Origin: Mycobacterium shimoidei
Lineage (GTDB): Bacteria > Actinomycetota > Actinomycetes > Mycobacteriales > Mycobacteriaceae
Assembly: GCA_002101905.1 (NCBI GenBank)
Contig: LQPU01000061.1
Location: 1 to 64,000 of the forward strand
Length of the DNA: 64,000 nt
Reading direction: 5' to 3'
Part shown: positions 27,360 to 35,520 of the stretch, piece after piece
Layout of the letters: the number at the start of each line of letters is the position of its first letter
Position numbering within the stretch: the first letter of the stretch is position 1
The notes under the pieces: generated by a model
What the model was told of the DNA's origin: nothing
Seen by the model: the letters and a program-made list of their open reading frames with translations, nothing else
Database searches by the model: none
Made by a program: the position numbers and the translations under genes

Positions 27360-28420
27360 TTCATCTCCTGCGCCAACGCCCAAGCCGTTTGCGCCAGGAC
27401 GCGATAGCGCTCGCGGAAACTGGCCGCGCGAGAGTCCGCGGCGTTCCCGTCAAGCCCACGGCGATAGACGCCGGCAGTTATCGATGCCAGACGAAACATG
27501 GAAAAGATTACGAAAACGTCGAGCGAATCCGGCACCTCCCGGCCGATGTAGCGGCAGTAGCTCGCAACGAAGGAGTCTTCGTCGGGGATGCCGGTGCCAC
27601 TCAGGTCCTTGCCTGCGACTCCACTCGCGGCACCGAGGTCCTCGGGCTGCAGGTGGTACATCAGACAGGTATAGCCCAGGTCGGCCAGCGGATGGCCGAT
27701 GGTCGCAAGTTCCCAGTCCAGCACCGCAACCACGCGCGGCTCACTCGGATGGATCAGGACATTGCCCAACCGGTAGTCACCATGGGCGATGCACGCCGGC
27801 TCGTCGTCAGGTGGCAGGCGCTCGGGCAGCCATTCCGCCAACAGGTCCATCGCCGGCATATCCTCCACCCGCGCTGCCTGCCACTGCCTGGTCCACAGCG
27901 CGACTTGGCGTTGCATGTAACCCTCCGGCTTGCCGAACCCCTCGAGACCGACCGCGCGCCAATCCACGCGATGCAGCGCAGCCAGCACGCGGGCGAGATC
28001 CTCATAGATCGCGGCGCGGTGCTCCGGCGTGCATTCGCGCAGGGCCGGATCGGCAAAGATTCGCCCCGGAACGTAGTCCATGACGAAGAATGTTGTGCCG
28101 ATTACTGATTCGTCTTGGCAGAGCAGCCACATGCGTGGAACCGGTACATCGGTATCGGCCAACGCCGCCATCACCCGGTGTTCGCGCTCCACCTCGTGCG
28201 CTCGGGGCAGCAGCTTTCCGGGTGGCTTCTTGCGCAGCACATACTCACCATCGGAGGTGTGCAGGTGAAACGTCGGGTTGCTCTGACCGCCCTGAAACTG
28301 ACGAACTTTTATCGCGGTGTCGAACCCCGGCAACCGTCCGCGCAGATAGCTTTGCAGCGCAGCTTCGTCGAACCGGTGGGCAGGTAGGACCGGTACCAAC
28401 TCCGCCGCACCCTCCGTCAT
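27356..28420 (-). CDS. Phosphotransferase family protein (APH/ACAD10-like)
   Basis: 354-aa aminoglycoside-phosphotransferase-fold protein. VLRKKPPGKLLPRAH holds the ATP lysine region, HGDYRLGNVL near residue 215 is the Brenner catalytic motif, and LDWELATIGHPLADLGY supplies the DFG-like metal Asp. In mycobacteria this family is usually linked to acyl-CoA dehydrogenases and is thought to phosphorylate hydroxyacyl-CoA intermediates. Its stop overlaps the KstD-like stop by 4 bp (convergent). Confidence 0.87.
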   Translation of the reverse strand: MTEGAAELVPVLPAHRFDEAALQSYLRGRLPGFDTAIKVRQFQGGQSNPTFHLHTSDGEYVLRKKPPGKLLPRAHEVEREHRVMAALADTDVPVPRMWLLCQDESVIGTTFFVMDYVPGRIFADPALRECTPEHRAAIYEDLARVLAALHRVDWRAVGLEGFGKPEGYMQRQVALWTRQWQAARVEDMPAMDLLAEWLPERLPPDDEPACIAHGDYRLGNVLIHPSEPRVVAVLDWELATIGHPLADLGYTCLMYHLQPEDLGAASGVAGKDLSGTGIPDEDSFVASYCRYIGREVPDSLDVFVIFSMFRLASITAGVYRRGLDGNAADSRAASFRERYRVLAQTAWALAQEMN

Positions 28421-28482
28421 CTGGCTTTTATAGCACCTGGCAGGTGGGACGGCCTAAGGCACGCAGCGCTTGTCGCGGCCGG

Positions 28483-28857
28483 TCAGCTCATCGCGCCCGT
28501 GATGGTGGCCATGTCGAAGTAGTCTCGCCATGCGGTGATTTGGCCGTCGCGTATTTCGAAGACGCCGGTCACCGGCAGCGGTATCTCTTTGCCGTCCTTG
28601 CTGTGCATCACGTCGGTGCGTTCATTCATCACTATGGTTCCGTCGCAGATTTGTCGATGCACCCGGAAGTCGATGCCGTCGAATGCGGCGGTGAACCCGG
28701 CAATGAAGTCTCGGATCGCCTCGCGCCCTTGGACCGCCTCCATTGGGATGTTGTGGTACACGGCGTCTTCGGCGAAGTACGAGGCCAGCTTGTCCGGATC
28801 GGGCGAAGACCACAGTTTGCAGAATTCGGTTACCAGTTCGTCGGCAGAACGTGTCAT
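28483..28857 (-). CDS. Limonene-1,2-epoxide hydrolase-like / SnoaL-fold protein
   Basis: 124-aa NTF2-fold protein. It keeps the catalytic layout of limonene epoxide hydrolases: Tyr and Asn in VYHNIPM, Arg in MNERTDVM, and Asp in the closing AWRDYFD. That points to an epoxide hydrolase rather than a steroid isomerase. ATG start at 28857, 6 bp after the TetR stop on the same strand, so it may share that regulator's transcript. Confidence 0.82.
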   Translation of the reverse strand: MTRSADELVTEFCKLWSSPDPDKLASYFAEDAVYHNIPMEAVQGREAIRDFIAGFTAAFDGIDFRVHRQICDGTIVMNERTDVMHSKDGKEIPLPVTGVFEIRDGQITAWRDYFDMATITGAMS

Positions 28858-28863
28858 GACGCG

Positions 28864-29454
28864 TCAGGTTATCGCTGCCGACGTTTCCATGAATCGGCGG
28901 GTCAGCCGGACCAGCTGCGAACGCAGGGTGTCATCGTCGACGTCGGCGACGAGTGGATGCATGACGCCGACGGCGATGGCCCCGGACAGCATCGCCGCGG
29001 TGACCCGGGCGTCGTCGCCGGCGTCACCGACCAGCACGCTATAAAGCCGTTGGATGAATTGCTGAAACGGCTGGTGCTCGGCGAGCAGCCGGACGATGAC
29101 CGGGTCGAATTGCAGGGTGCTCGCCACGCCGCGGCGTTTGACGGCCAAGTCGATGACCCCGTCGAGCAGCATTTCACGGGCCCGGAGTTGGGATCGCTCG
29201 GCTTCGGCGGCTTCCAGCGCCTCCTCGAGGCCGGCGAGTTCGCGTTCGGTGAGCGCGATCACGATCTCGTCTTTGGTCTTGAACTGGTGGTACACGGCGG
29301 CCTTGGTGACGCCGATGGCATCGGCGATCATTTGCAATGACGTTCCGCCCACACCATTTTCGGCGATCAGGCGCAATGCGGCATCCAGGACGCGGGTCTG
29401 CGCGGCGCTGCGCTCGATGGATCGCAGCCGGGTTTCGGGCTTGGTGGACGCCAC
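28864..29454 (-). CDS. TetR family repressor of the divergent oxidase III/IV cluster
   Basis: 196-aa TetR protein with a textbook N-terminal HTH (SLQMIADAIGVTKAAVYHQF, then KTKDEI) at residues about 38-65. GTG start at 29454. It is divergent from the membrane-protein genes at 29.5 kb. Two copies of one palindrome lie between them, the usual operator arrangement for an autoregulated TetR repressor. A TAGGCT -10-like box at 29463-29468 on its strand would give a transcript starting almost at the GTG, so translation may be leaderless (inference). Confidence 0.88.
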   Translation of the reverse strand: MASTKPETRLRSIERSAAQTRVLDAALRLIAENGVGGTSLQMIADAIGVTKAAVYHQFKTKDEIVIALTERELAGLEEALEAAEAERSQLRAREMLLDGVIDLAVKRRGVASTLQFDPVIVRLLAEHQPFQQFIQRLYSVLVGDAGDDARVTAAMLSGAIAVGVMHPLVADVDDDTLRSQLVRLTRRFMETSAAIT

Positions 29455-29464
29455 AGCCGTCAGC

Positions 29465-29506
29465 CTAGCCGATCGGCTATTGACCGTGGACTAGCCGATC
29501 GGCTAG
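29465..29506. promoter_or_regulatory. Twin palindromic operators for the TetR repressor
   Basis: Two copies of CTAGCCGATCGGCTA(G/T), at 29465-29480 (one mismatch at the end) and 29491-29506 (perfect 16-bp palindrome), are spaced 26 bp centre to centre. They fill the 63-bp gap between the divergent TetR and membrane-protein genes, so one repressor can shut both directions. Confidence 0.85.
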
Positions 29507-29509
29507 CCT
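29480..29509 (+). promoter_or_regulatory. Promoter for the oxidase III/IV cluster
   Basis: TTGACC (29480-29485) and TAGCCT (29504-29509) are separated by 18 bp, and the second palindrome sits between and over them. A start 6-8 bp after the -10 falls on or just before the ATG at 29518, predicting a leaderless mRNA. Confidence 0.55.
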
Positions 29510-29517
29510 GACGGCTG

Positions 29518-30255
29518 ATGTCGACTATTGCGCGGGTGCAGCAGGCGCCGCCTCGGCCTAGCCTCCGTGGGCAGTTGATCTGCCTGTGGCTGACACCCGT
29601 GGTCGGTGTCGTCTTGCTTGTCGCGTTCTTGTCGTTCCCGGGATTTTTTCCGCCGATGTCGCCCGGCATGACTGCGGATCAAGTGGCCGAGTTCTACGCG
29701 AACAACACCACGATGATCCGGTTCAGCATGATCACCTACAACCTGTTCGGCATCATGCTGGTCCCGCTGTTCGCCCTGATCGTCGTTCAGATGAAACGGA
29801 TGGCCACCCCCACCCAGGTCCTCGCCTACTGCTATTTGACCGCGGTCGTCAGCGGGGCAACACTGTTCGCGCTCGCCGATATCTTCTGGCTGGTGGCGGC
29901 CTACCGGCCGGAACGCAACCCGCAGCTGATTCAGCTGCTCAACGACCTGGCCTGGATCACCTTCATCGCGCCGGTCGGCATGCTCGTAGTGCAGAATCTG
30001 TGCTTGGCGTTGGCCGTGTACTTGGATGCCCGAGATGCCCCGCCGCGGCCGGTATTTCCGCGCTGGGTTGCGCCGTTCAGCGTCGTCACGGCCGCGGCCA
30101 TGACGCCGGCCGCGTGCGCCGCGGTGTTTCGCACCGGCCCGCTGGCCTGGGACGGCCTGGTGTCGTTCTGGCTACGGATCGGCGCGTTCACGGTGTATGT
30201 CGTGGTGATGTTCTTCGTCCTGCGGGCTGCGATCAAGCAGCAGGCTGGCCAATGA
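29518..30255 (+). CDS. Multi-pass membrane protein of unknown function, paralog 1
   Basis: 245-aa integral membrane protein with about six hydrophobic segments (near 22-42, 70-90, 104-125, 145-168, 180-200 and 220-240). It is a paralog of the next gene: both share an extracytoplasmic MTADQV/VTADQM segment after the first helix, a QMKRM/EIKRM turn, and a late GPLAW(D/N)G motif. No catalytic or heme-ligand pattern is obvious. It is the first gene of a cluster with oxidase subunit III and IV homologs, so a role in an electron-transfer or oxidase-associated membrane complex is likely but unproven. No ribosome site precedes its ATG. Confidence 0.82.
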   Translation: MSTIARVQQAPPRPSLRGQLICLWLTPVVGVVLLVAFLSFPGFFPPMSPGMTADQVAEFYANNTTMIRFSMITYNLFGIMLVPLFALIVVQMKRMATPTQVLAYCYLTAVVSGATLFALADIFWLVAAYRPERNPQLIQLLNDLAWITFIAPVGMLVVQNLCLALAVYLDARDAPPRPVFPRWVAPFSVVTAAAMTPAACAAVFRTGPLAWDGLVSFWLRIGAFTVYVVVMFFVLRAAIKQQAGQ

Positions 30256-30971
30256 CCGATACCGCAGCGCCACAACGCAACACCGATCTGTGGATCTGCT
30301 TCTGGGTGGTGCCGACCTTTTACACCCTGTTCGGGCTGATCTTCGTCCCGCTTACCCGGGTGATGCCGCCACCGCGCCCGGATGTCACCGCCGATCAGAT
30401 GGTGAACTTCTTGCATCAGCATGCGCTGACCATTCAGATCGGTTTTGCGTTGTTGATGATCGTCATCGGATTCGCCGGAGTGGCGAACGGCATTGTGGTG
30501 TTTGAGATCAAACGGATGTCCGTCAGCCCGGCGTTCGGCTACGCGTATATGGGTGCGTTGGCGGTCGGCGCGCTGCCCGGATGTCTGATGGCTGCGATTT
30601 CATTTTTGACCGCGGTGTTCCGCCCGGACCGCGGCACCGAGATCGTCGCGCTGTTATACGAGCTGACCTTCCTGTCGTTCGTCGGGTCGCTGGGTTGTTT
30701 TTCCACCGCTTACCTGGTTTTCGCGATCGCTATCCTGCTGGACCGCAATGAAGTCTTCCCCAAATGGCTTGCCTATATCTCGATTTGGCAGATCGTCACC
30801 GAGCTGCTCGCCGCACCGGTGTTCATTTTCCGATCCGGGCCGCTGGCGTGGAACGGTTCGATCAGTTTCTGGATGGGCACCGCGATTTTCGCGTTCTGGC
30901 AGGTGTGTCTGATCGTGCTGCTGAAGAAGGCCGTCGAGCGCCAACCCGTGGGTGAATTGGTGCCGGACTAG
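30252..30971 (+). CDS. Multi-pass membrane protein of unknown function, paralog 2
   Basis: 239-aa paralog of the preceding protein, started by an ATG that overlaps its stop (ATGA). It has about six hydrophobic segments and conserved pieces PDVTADQMVNFLHQH, VVFEIKRMSVSP and FRSGPLAWNGSISFW. Tight overlap and similar length suggest the two form a heterodimer. Its C-terminal stop overlaps the GTG of the subunit III gene by one base. Confidence 0.82.
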   Translation: MTDTAAPQRNTDLWICFWVVPTFYTLFGLIFVPLTRVMPPPRPDVTADQMVNFLHQHALTIQIGFALLMIVIGFAGVANGIVVFEIKRMSVSPAFGYAYMGALAVGALPGCLMAAISFLTAVFRPDRGTEIVALLYELTFLSFVGSLGCFSTAYLVFAIAILLDRNEVFPKWLAYISIWQIVTELLAAPVFIFRSGPLAWNGSISFWMGTAIFAFWQVCLIVLLKKAVERQPVGELVPD

Positions 30972-31555
30972 TGACCCAGACCCGAACAGCCGCCGACCGC
31001 ACGCGGCCAGCGCACCTTCCCGGCGATGGCAGCATGTGGGTCTTCGTCCTCGGCGATCTCATCATTTTCGGCGCGTATTTCATCATCTTCATGGTTTACC
31101 GCACCCAGCAGCACGAGCTGTTTTTAGCTTCGCAACAGCAACTTTCGCTCAACATCGGTGCGCTCAACACGTTGGTGCTGATCGCCAGCTCGTGGTTTGT
31201 CGCGCGCGGTGTCCAAGCGGTCCGGACCGAAGATGACGCGCAGGCGGCACGGCTCATCGCGTACGGCGGCCTGTGCGGCGTGCTGTTCATCGCGATCAAG
31301 GCCTACGAGTGGACGTCGAAGATCAGCCACGGCTTGACGTTTCCCCACAACGACTTCTTCATGTTCTACTACCTGCTCACCGGTGTGCACCTGTTCCATG
31401 TCGCACTCGGGCTGGTGTTTTTGGGCGTCGTGATCGTCAATGTCCGACACTCGGCGCAGCGGCGGGTGTCCACGGCCGAGGCCGGGGCTACCTATTGGCA
31501 CATGGTCGATCTGCTGTGGATTGTCATCTTTGCGCTGCTCTACGTGATGAGGTAA
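30971..31555 (+). CDS. Cytochrome c oxidase subunit III family protein (NorE-like)
   Basis: 194-aa heme-copper oxidase subunit III homolog with five or six helices. Typical residues appear in MWVFVLGDLIIFGAYF, AIKAYEWTSKISHG and YYLLTGVHLFHVALG, and in the closing WHMVDLLWIVIFALLYV. The short five-helix form without long N-terminal helices matches NorE, a protein linked to nitric oxide reductase in proteobacteria, as well as stand-alone CoxC-like proteins. No subunit I or II gene is near, so the catalytic partner is missing from the window. Confidence 0.87.
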   Translation: MTQTRTAADRTRPAHLPGDGSMWVFVLGDLIIFGAYFIIFMVYRTQQHELFLASQQQLSLNIGALNTLVLIASSWFVARGVQAVRTEDDAQAARLIAYGGLCGVLFIAIKAYEWTSKISHGLTFPHNDFFMFYYLLTGVHLFHVALGLVFLGVVIVNVRHSAQRRVSTAEAGATYWHMVDLLWIVIFALLYVMR

Positions 31556-31559
31556 AGCT

Positions 31560-31829
31560 ATGAGCGCTACGGCACGGCTTACCTATGTGTGGCTGATTCT
31601 TTCCGCCATCACCGTCGCGACATGGTGGCTCGGGCCTGTACACGCAGACCGAATGCTGTCCGCCAGCGTATCCATCACCATCGCGGTCTTGGTCATGGCA
31701 TTGGTCAAGGCGCGCTTGATTATTCAACACTTCATGGAGGTGCGCACCGCACCGCGCTGGCTGCGCGTCGGCACCGACATGTGGCTGGTCGCGCTGTGGG
31801 GCGCCGTGTTGGCTATTTATCTGTGGTGA
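31560..31829 (+). CDS. Cytochrome c oxidase subunit IV family protein (NorF-like)
   Basis: 89-aa three-helix membrane protein with the family signature KARLIIQHFMEVRTAPRWLR between helices 2 and 3. Starts 4 bp after the subunit III stop. Subunit IV proteins stabilise heme-copper oxidases; NorF plays the matching role beside NorE. The last 13 bp overlap the convergent meaB gene. Confidence 0.84.
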   Translation: MSATARLTYVWLILSAITVATWWLGPVHADRMLSASVSITIAVLVMALVKARLIIQHFMEVRTAPRWLRVGTDMWLVALWGAVLAIYLW

Positions 31830-32686
31830 GCAGAAAGCAGGGTTTCAGCGGCTGAGTAGGGATCGCTGCGACCTTCGGCAACCGCTTCCGCCAGCCGGTC
31901 GAGCTCGGGATGCGTTCGCAGCCGAGTCTGTGCCAGCGACAAGATTTGTGCTCGCGCCCTGGCCAGCCGGCGCGCGTGGCTGTCCGTGCGGTGATGGGCA
32001 TCGATTGCGTCCATCAGTTCCGCGAGCCCTTCGCCCTTGGCGGCAACGAGACTGAGGATGGGCGCACTGGTCTCGGCGCGCAAATCGCGAATAGTCTGCT
32101 CGGCGCCCTCGCGGTCGGCCTTGTTGACCACGACGATGTCGGCAACCTCCAACAGCCCCGCTTTGGCGGCCTGCACCGCGTCGCCGGCTCCCGGGTTGAG
32201 GATGACGACGGTCGGGTCGGCGACCGCGGCGATCTCGATCTCGGACTGGCCCACGCCGACGGTTTCCAGCAGCACCACGTCGTAAGCCAGTGCCCCGAGC
32301 AGCCGGATGGCGGCCGGCACCGCGGCGGCCAGCCCGCCCAGGTGACCGCGAGTCGCCAATGAACGAATCAACACCTCGGAGTCGTTGATGTGCCGGGTCA
32401 TTCGGATCCGGTCGCCGAGCAACGCACCACCGCTGAACGGCGAGGACGGATCGACGGCCAGCACCGCGACCCGCAAATCCCGCTCGCGGTAAGCCCCCAC
32501 CAAGGCCGCGGCCGTCGTCGACTTGCCCGCGCCCGGCGGTCCGGTGATCCCGACGACGTGCACCGACGACGGGCCGAGGCTTTCCAGCACCTCGTCACGG
32601 CGCTCGCCCTCGACCAGGCTGAGCAATCGGCCGGCCGCCCGCGGTGACCCGTCACGCGCCGCGGCGATCAGCTCGGCGATGTTCAT
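31817..32686 (-). CDS. meaB: MeaB/ArgK family GTPase chaperone of B12-dependent mutases
   Basis: 289-aa P-loop GTPase that guards and reloads adenosylcobalamin mutases. GITGPPGAGKST (Lys55) is the Walker A, DPSSPFSGGALLGDRIRM the conserved switch region, ETVGVGQSE the G3-type motif, and VVNKAD the NKxD base-recognition motif. ATG at 32686; an open frame extending to 33394 only shadows the enoyl-CoA hydratase. It is somewhat shorter than typical MeaB (about 330 aa), with a reduced C-terminal dimerisation arm. The likely client is the split mutase at 43.6-45.6 kb. Confidence 0.9.
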   Translation of the reverse strand: MNIAELIAAARDGSPRAAGRLLSLVEGERRDEVLESLGPSSVHVVGITGPPGAGKSTTAAALVGAYRERDLRVAVLAVDPSSPFSGGALLGDRIRMTRHINDSEVLIRSLATRGHLGGLAAAVPAAIRLLGALAYDVVLLETVGVGQSEIEIAAVADPTVVILNPGAGDAVQAAKAGLLEVADIVVVNKADREGAEQTIRDLRAETSAPILSLVAAKGEGLAELMDAIDAHHRTDSHARRLARARAQILSLAQTRLRTHPELDRLAEAVAEGRSDPYSAAETLLSAHHR

Positions 32687-32748
32687 CTCCAGGATTTTAT
32701 GGCCCGGACACCTCGGTGGCCGTGCCCTCCTTTGCGAGTGGCTGGGCG

Positions 32749-33516
32749 TCAGTTCTTGCCGGCGGTCAGCTTGGTGACGATGTTGCGGAAATCCTCGGTC
32801 TGGAACGACTGGTTCTCGGCGGTCAGCGCGAAATCGATGGTGGCCAGAACCGCGCGCTCGAGGTGCACGTTGAGGACGCGCTTGGTGTTCTCGACGGCCT
32901 GCTGCGGCAATTCCAGGATCCGCCGGGCGCAGGCGGTCGCCTCGGCGACCGCATCGTCGACCACGTGATTGGCCAACCCCAGTTCGACGGCGCGCTGAGC
33001 CGTAATGCGCGCGCCGGTCAGGGCGAACTCCTTGGCCTGCATCAGGCTGATGTGCAATGGCCAGGTGATGGGGCCGCCGTCCGCGGCCACCAACCCGACC
33101 TGCACGTGCGGATCGGCCAGGTACGCGTTTTCGGCGATGTAGACGATGTCGCTGAGCGCGACCAAACTGCACCCGAGTCCGACGGCCGGCCCATTGACGG
33201 CCGCCACCACCGGGATTCGGCAGCGCGCCATCCCCAGCACGATCTCCCGGCCGTCGGCGATGGTCTTGGCGCGCAGGTCGGCATCGCCGGCCAATTCGGC
33301 GAGGTAATGGAAGTCTCCGCCGGCCGAGAACGCCCGCCCGGCGCCGGTGAGTACCGCCGCTCGCGCCGTCAGGTCGTCGCTCATCCGCTGCCACAACTTC
33401 GCCAGCCCGTGGTGCAGGTCGTCGTTGACCGAGTTCAGTGAATCCGGCCGGTTCAGTGTGATGATCCGCAGCGGCCCGTCGGCGCGGACGTCGATCTCTT
33501 TCGGCATGTCGTACAC
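32749..33516 (-). CDS. Enoyl-CoA hydratase/isomerase family protein
   Basis: 255-aa crotonase-fold protein. The oxyanion elements are AGRAFSAGGDFHYL near residue 58 and NGPAVGLGCSL near 107. The region that holds the two catalytic Glu of true hydratases reads DPHVQVGLVAADGG: neither Glu is present (one position is Asp), so it may be an isomerase, hydrolase or atypical lyase rather than a standard hydratase. Starts at a GTG at 33516, about 30 bp after the dehydrogenase stop on the same strand. Confidence 0.87.
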   Translation of the reverse strand: MYDMPKEIDVRADGPLRIITLNRPDSLNSVNDDLHHGLAKLWQRMSDDLTARAAVLTGAGRAFSAGGDFHYLAELAGDADLRAKTIADGREIVLGMARCRIPVVAAVNGPAVGLGCSLVALSDIVYIAENAYLADPHVQVGLVAADGGPITWPLHISLMQAKEFALTGARITAQRAVELGLANHVVDDAVAEATACARRILELPQQAVENTKRVLNVHLERAVLATIDFALTAENQSFQTEDFRNIVTKLTAGKN

Positions 33517-33548
33517 GTCAGACTCCTTAGATGGTCGTGACCCGCGGG

Positions 33549-34631
33549 CTACAATCCCAAGATTCGTGCGGCGATGATGTTCTTCTGGATCTGCGATGTT
33601 CCGCCCATGACGCTTTGCGCCCGGCTGTACAGGTAGGCGCTCAGCAGGTCGGGGTCCTCGGTGCCGCCGACGGCGAGCGCCGCGTGGCCGACCGTCTGTT
33701 CAACCCAGGTCATCAGCAGCTTGTCCAGCGATCCGTCCGGGCCGTGCAACACCCCGTCGAGCTGTTCGGACAGCCGGCGCCGCACATGATGCGTCAGCAT
33801 CTCGGTTTGCACTGCCGCCCACCTAAGTTCGTCGCTCACGGGACCATCGCTGCGGGCGGCCAGCTGGCGCACCAGCTTGCCGTAACGGGCCGCATAGCCC
33901 AGCGTGGAGGGTTCGCGTTCGTGCCCGACCACCGTCATGGCGATCGCCCAGCCGTCGCCGGGCGCGCCGACCATCTGGTCGGCCGGCACCGTCGCCCCGT
34001 CGAGGAACACCTGACCGAATTCGGTGGTGACCCCGTTCATCATCCGCAGCGGACGTTGTTGCACACCGGGCTGTTTCATCGAGATGATGAACGCAGACAG
34101 GCCCCGGTGGCGTTTGGCGTCGGGATCGGTACGGGCCAGCAGCAGGCACCAGTCGGCGACGTCGGAATAACTGGTCCAGATCTTGTGCCCGTGCACGACG
34201 TAGTTGTCGCCGTCACGGGTGGCGGTGGTGGTCAGCGACGCCAGGTCCGAGCCCGCGCCCGGCTCGGAAAAGCCCTGGCACCAGCGCTCGGTGCCGTTGA
34301 TCATGCCCGGCAGAAACCGCCGCTGAAGTTCCTTGCTCCCATGCCTTCCCAGACCGACCACGAGATAGCCCAGGCTGGGCCGCGGTGGAGCACCGGCGCG
34401 AGCCAGCTCCTCATCGACGATGACGTCGTACACCGGCGGGAGCTCCTGTCCGCCGTACTCCCGCGGCCAGGACAGCCCAAAGAAACCGGCTTCGTACAAC
34501 GCCCGATGCCATTCGCCCTGCCGGGTCCAGTACTCGTCGCCGGAGCTCGGAAATTCGCTGGCGTGCACCGATAACCACGCCCGCAGCCGATCGCGGAACG
34601 CTGCTTCCTCCGGTGAGTCACGAAAGTCCAA
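33549..34631 (-). CDS. Acyl-CoA dehydrogenase, large (FAD-binding) subunit of a heteromeric pair
   Basis: 360-aa FadE-type protein. The FAD/substrate middle domain is intact (WCQGFSEPGAGSDLASL near residue 122, HKIWTSYSDVADW) and the C-terminus ends with VMGGTSQIQKNIIAARILGL. The start is a TTG at 34631 with an excellent GGAGGAG 7 nt upstream, overlapping the preceding gene by 14 bp; the longer frame to 34754 is a shadow. Together with the short gene upstream it forms an alpha2beta2-type dehydrogenase like the ChsE1-ChsE2 pairs used for steroid side chains. Confidence 0.88.
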   Translation of the reverse strand: MDFRDSPEEAAFRDRLRAWLSVHASEFPSSGDEYWTRQGEWHRALYEAGFFGLSWPREYGGQELPPVYDVIVDEELARAGAPPRPSLGYLVVGLGRHGSKELQRRFLPGMINGTERWCQGFSEPGAGSDLASLTTTATRDGDNYVVHGHKIWTSYSDVADWCLLLARTDPDAKRHRGLSAFIISMKQPGVQQRPLRMMNGVTTEFGQVFLDGATVPADQMVGAPGDGWAIAMTVVGHEREPSTLGYAARYGKLVRQLAARSDGPVSDELRWAAVQTEMLTHHVRRRLSEQLDGVLHGPDGSLDKLLMTWVEQTVGHAALAVGGTEDPDLLSAYLYSRAQSVMGGTSQIQKNIIAARILGL

Positions 34632-35520
34632 TGTCGATCTCCTCCAGCTTGACGGGCCATAGTTCGGTGGACACCAGCGCCCGCCGCAAGTAGACATGCG
34701 CCAGGCAATCCCAGGTGTTCCCGATGCCGCCATGCACCTGCACGGCGGTCTCACACACGGTTCGCGCCGCGCGTGCGCAGTAGATCTTGGCCACCCGGCC
34801 CGCCCGTATCGCGTCGGCCGGGTCGAGTTCGTCGACCGCCCACGCAGCGTGCCGCAGTACGCTGATCGAGCCTTCGATCAACGCCTGGCTTTCGGCCAGC
34901 AGGTGCGCAATGGCTTGATACGAACCGATCGGATTGCCGTACTGCTCACGGATTTTCGCGTAGTCCACCGCCAATACCTGTGCGCCCCGCGCCGCGCCGA
35001 CCAGGTCCGCCGATGTGGTCGCCAACGCAAGCGCCAGCCAGCGTCCGGCGACGTCGGCCGATACTTCGCCGACCGGGACCGCTGCGGCTAGTTGGGAGTC
35101 GGCTCTGGTCAGGTCGGCACCGGCCCGGTCGCCGGCCAGATCGGCGGCGCACACCGTAGTTTCGTCCAGTATCAGCGCCCGCCGACATCCCCGCGCGTCG
35201 ATCGCGCGGTCGCCGAACGCGACGGTTGCTTCTTGCCCATCGGCGCCGGCGTGACGGGCCAGTTCGTCGGCCAGCACCGGCCCCAAAAACGGCGTGTCCA
35301 CCAGGCCACGCCCGAATTCCTCTGCCACGATCGCGACTTCGACCCCGGATGCACCGTCGGAGCGCAGCGCCCGCCAGCCGGTTGCCTGGATCTGCTTGTC
35401 CAGTCGTGTGATTCGTTCGCCGTCGGCGAGTGCCTGAACTGAGCCGGGGCCGAGGTCGTCGGCGAGCTTGGCGGCGGCGTCGCGCAGTTGTTGTTGTTCA
35501 GTTGTCAGACGTACATCCAT
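34618..35520 (-). CDS. Acyl-CoA dehydrogenase, short subunit of a heteromeric pair
   Basis: 300-aa protein with acyl-CoA dehydrogenase N- and C-terminal helical domains but a shrunken middle beta-domain: the usual FSEPGAGSD stretch is missing and replaced by a short RRALILDETTVCAADL strand. YGNPIGSYQAIAHLLAE and VQVHGGIGNTWDCLAHVYLRR are typical C-terminal FAD-contact motifs. Such short subunits work only with a full-length partner, here the overlapping downstream gene. ATG at 35520, 23 bp inside the ligase gene. Confidence 0.88.
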   Translation of the reverse strand: MDVRLTTEQQQLRDAAAKLADDLGPGSVQALADGERITRLDKQIQATGWRALRSDGASGVEVAIVAEEFGRGLVDTPFLGPVLADELARHAGADGQEATVAFGDRAIDARGCRRALILDETTVCAADLAGDRAGADLTRADSQLAAAVPVGEVSADVAGRWLALALATTSADLVGAARGAQVLAVDYAKIREQYGNPIGSYQAIAHLLAESQALIEGSISVLRHAAWAVDELDPADAIRAGRVAKIYCARAARTVCETAVQVHGGIGNTWDCLAHVYLRRALVSTELWPVKLEEIDIGLS

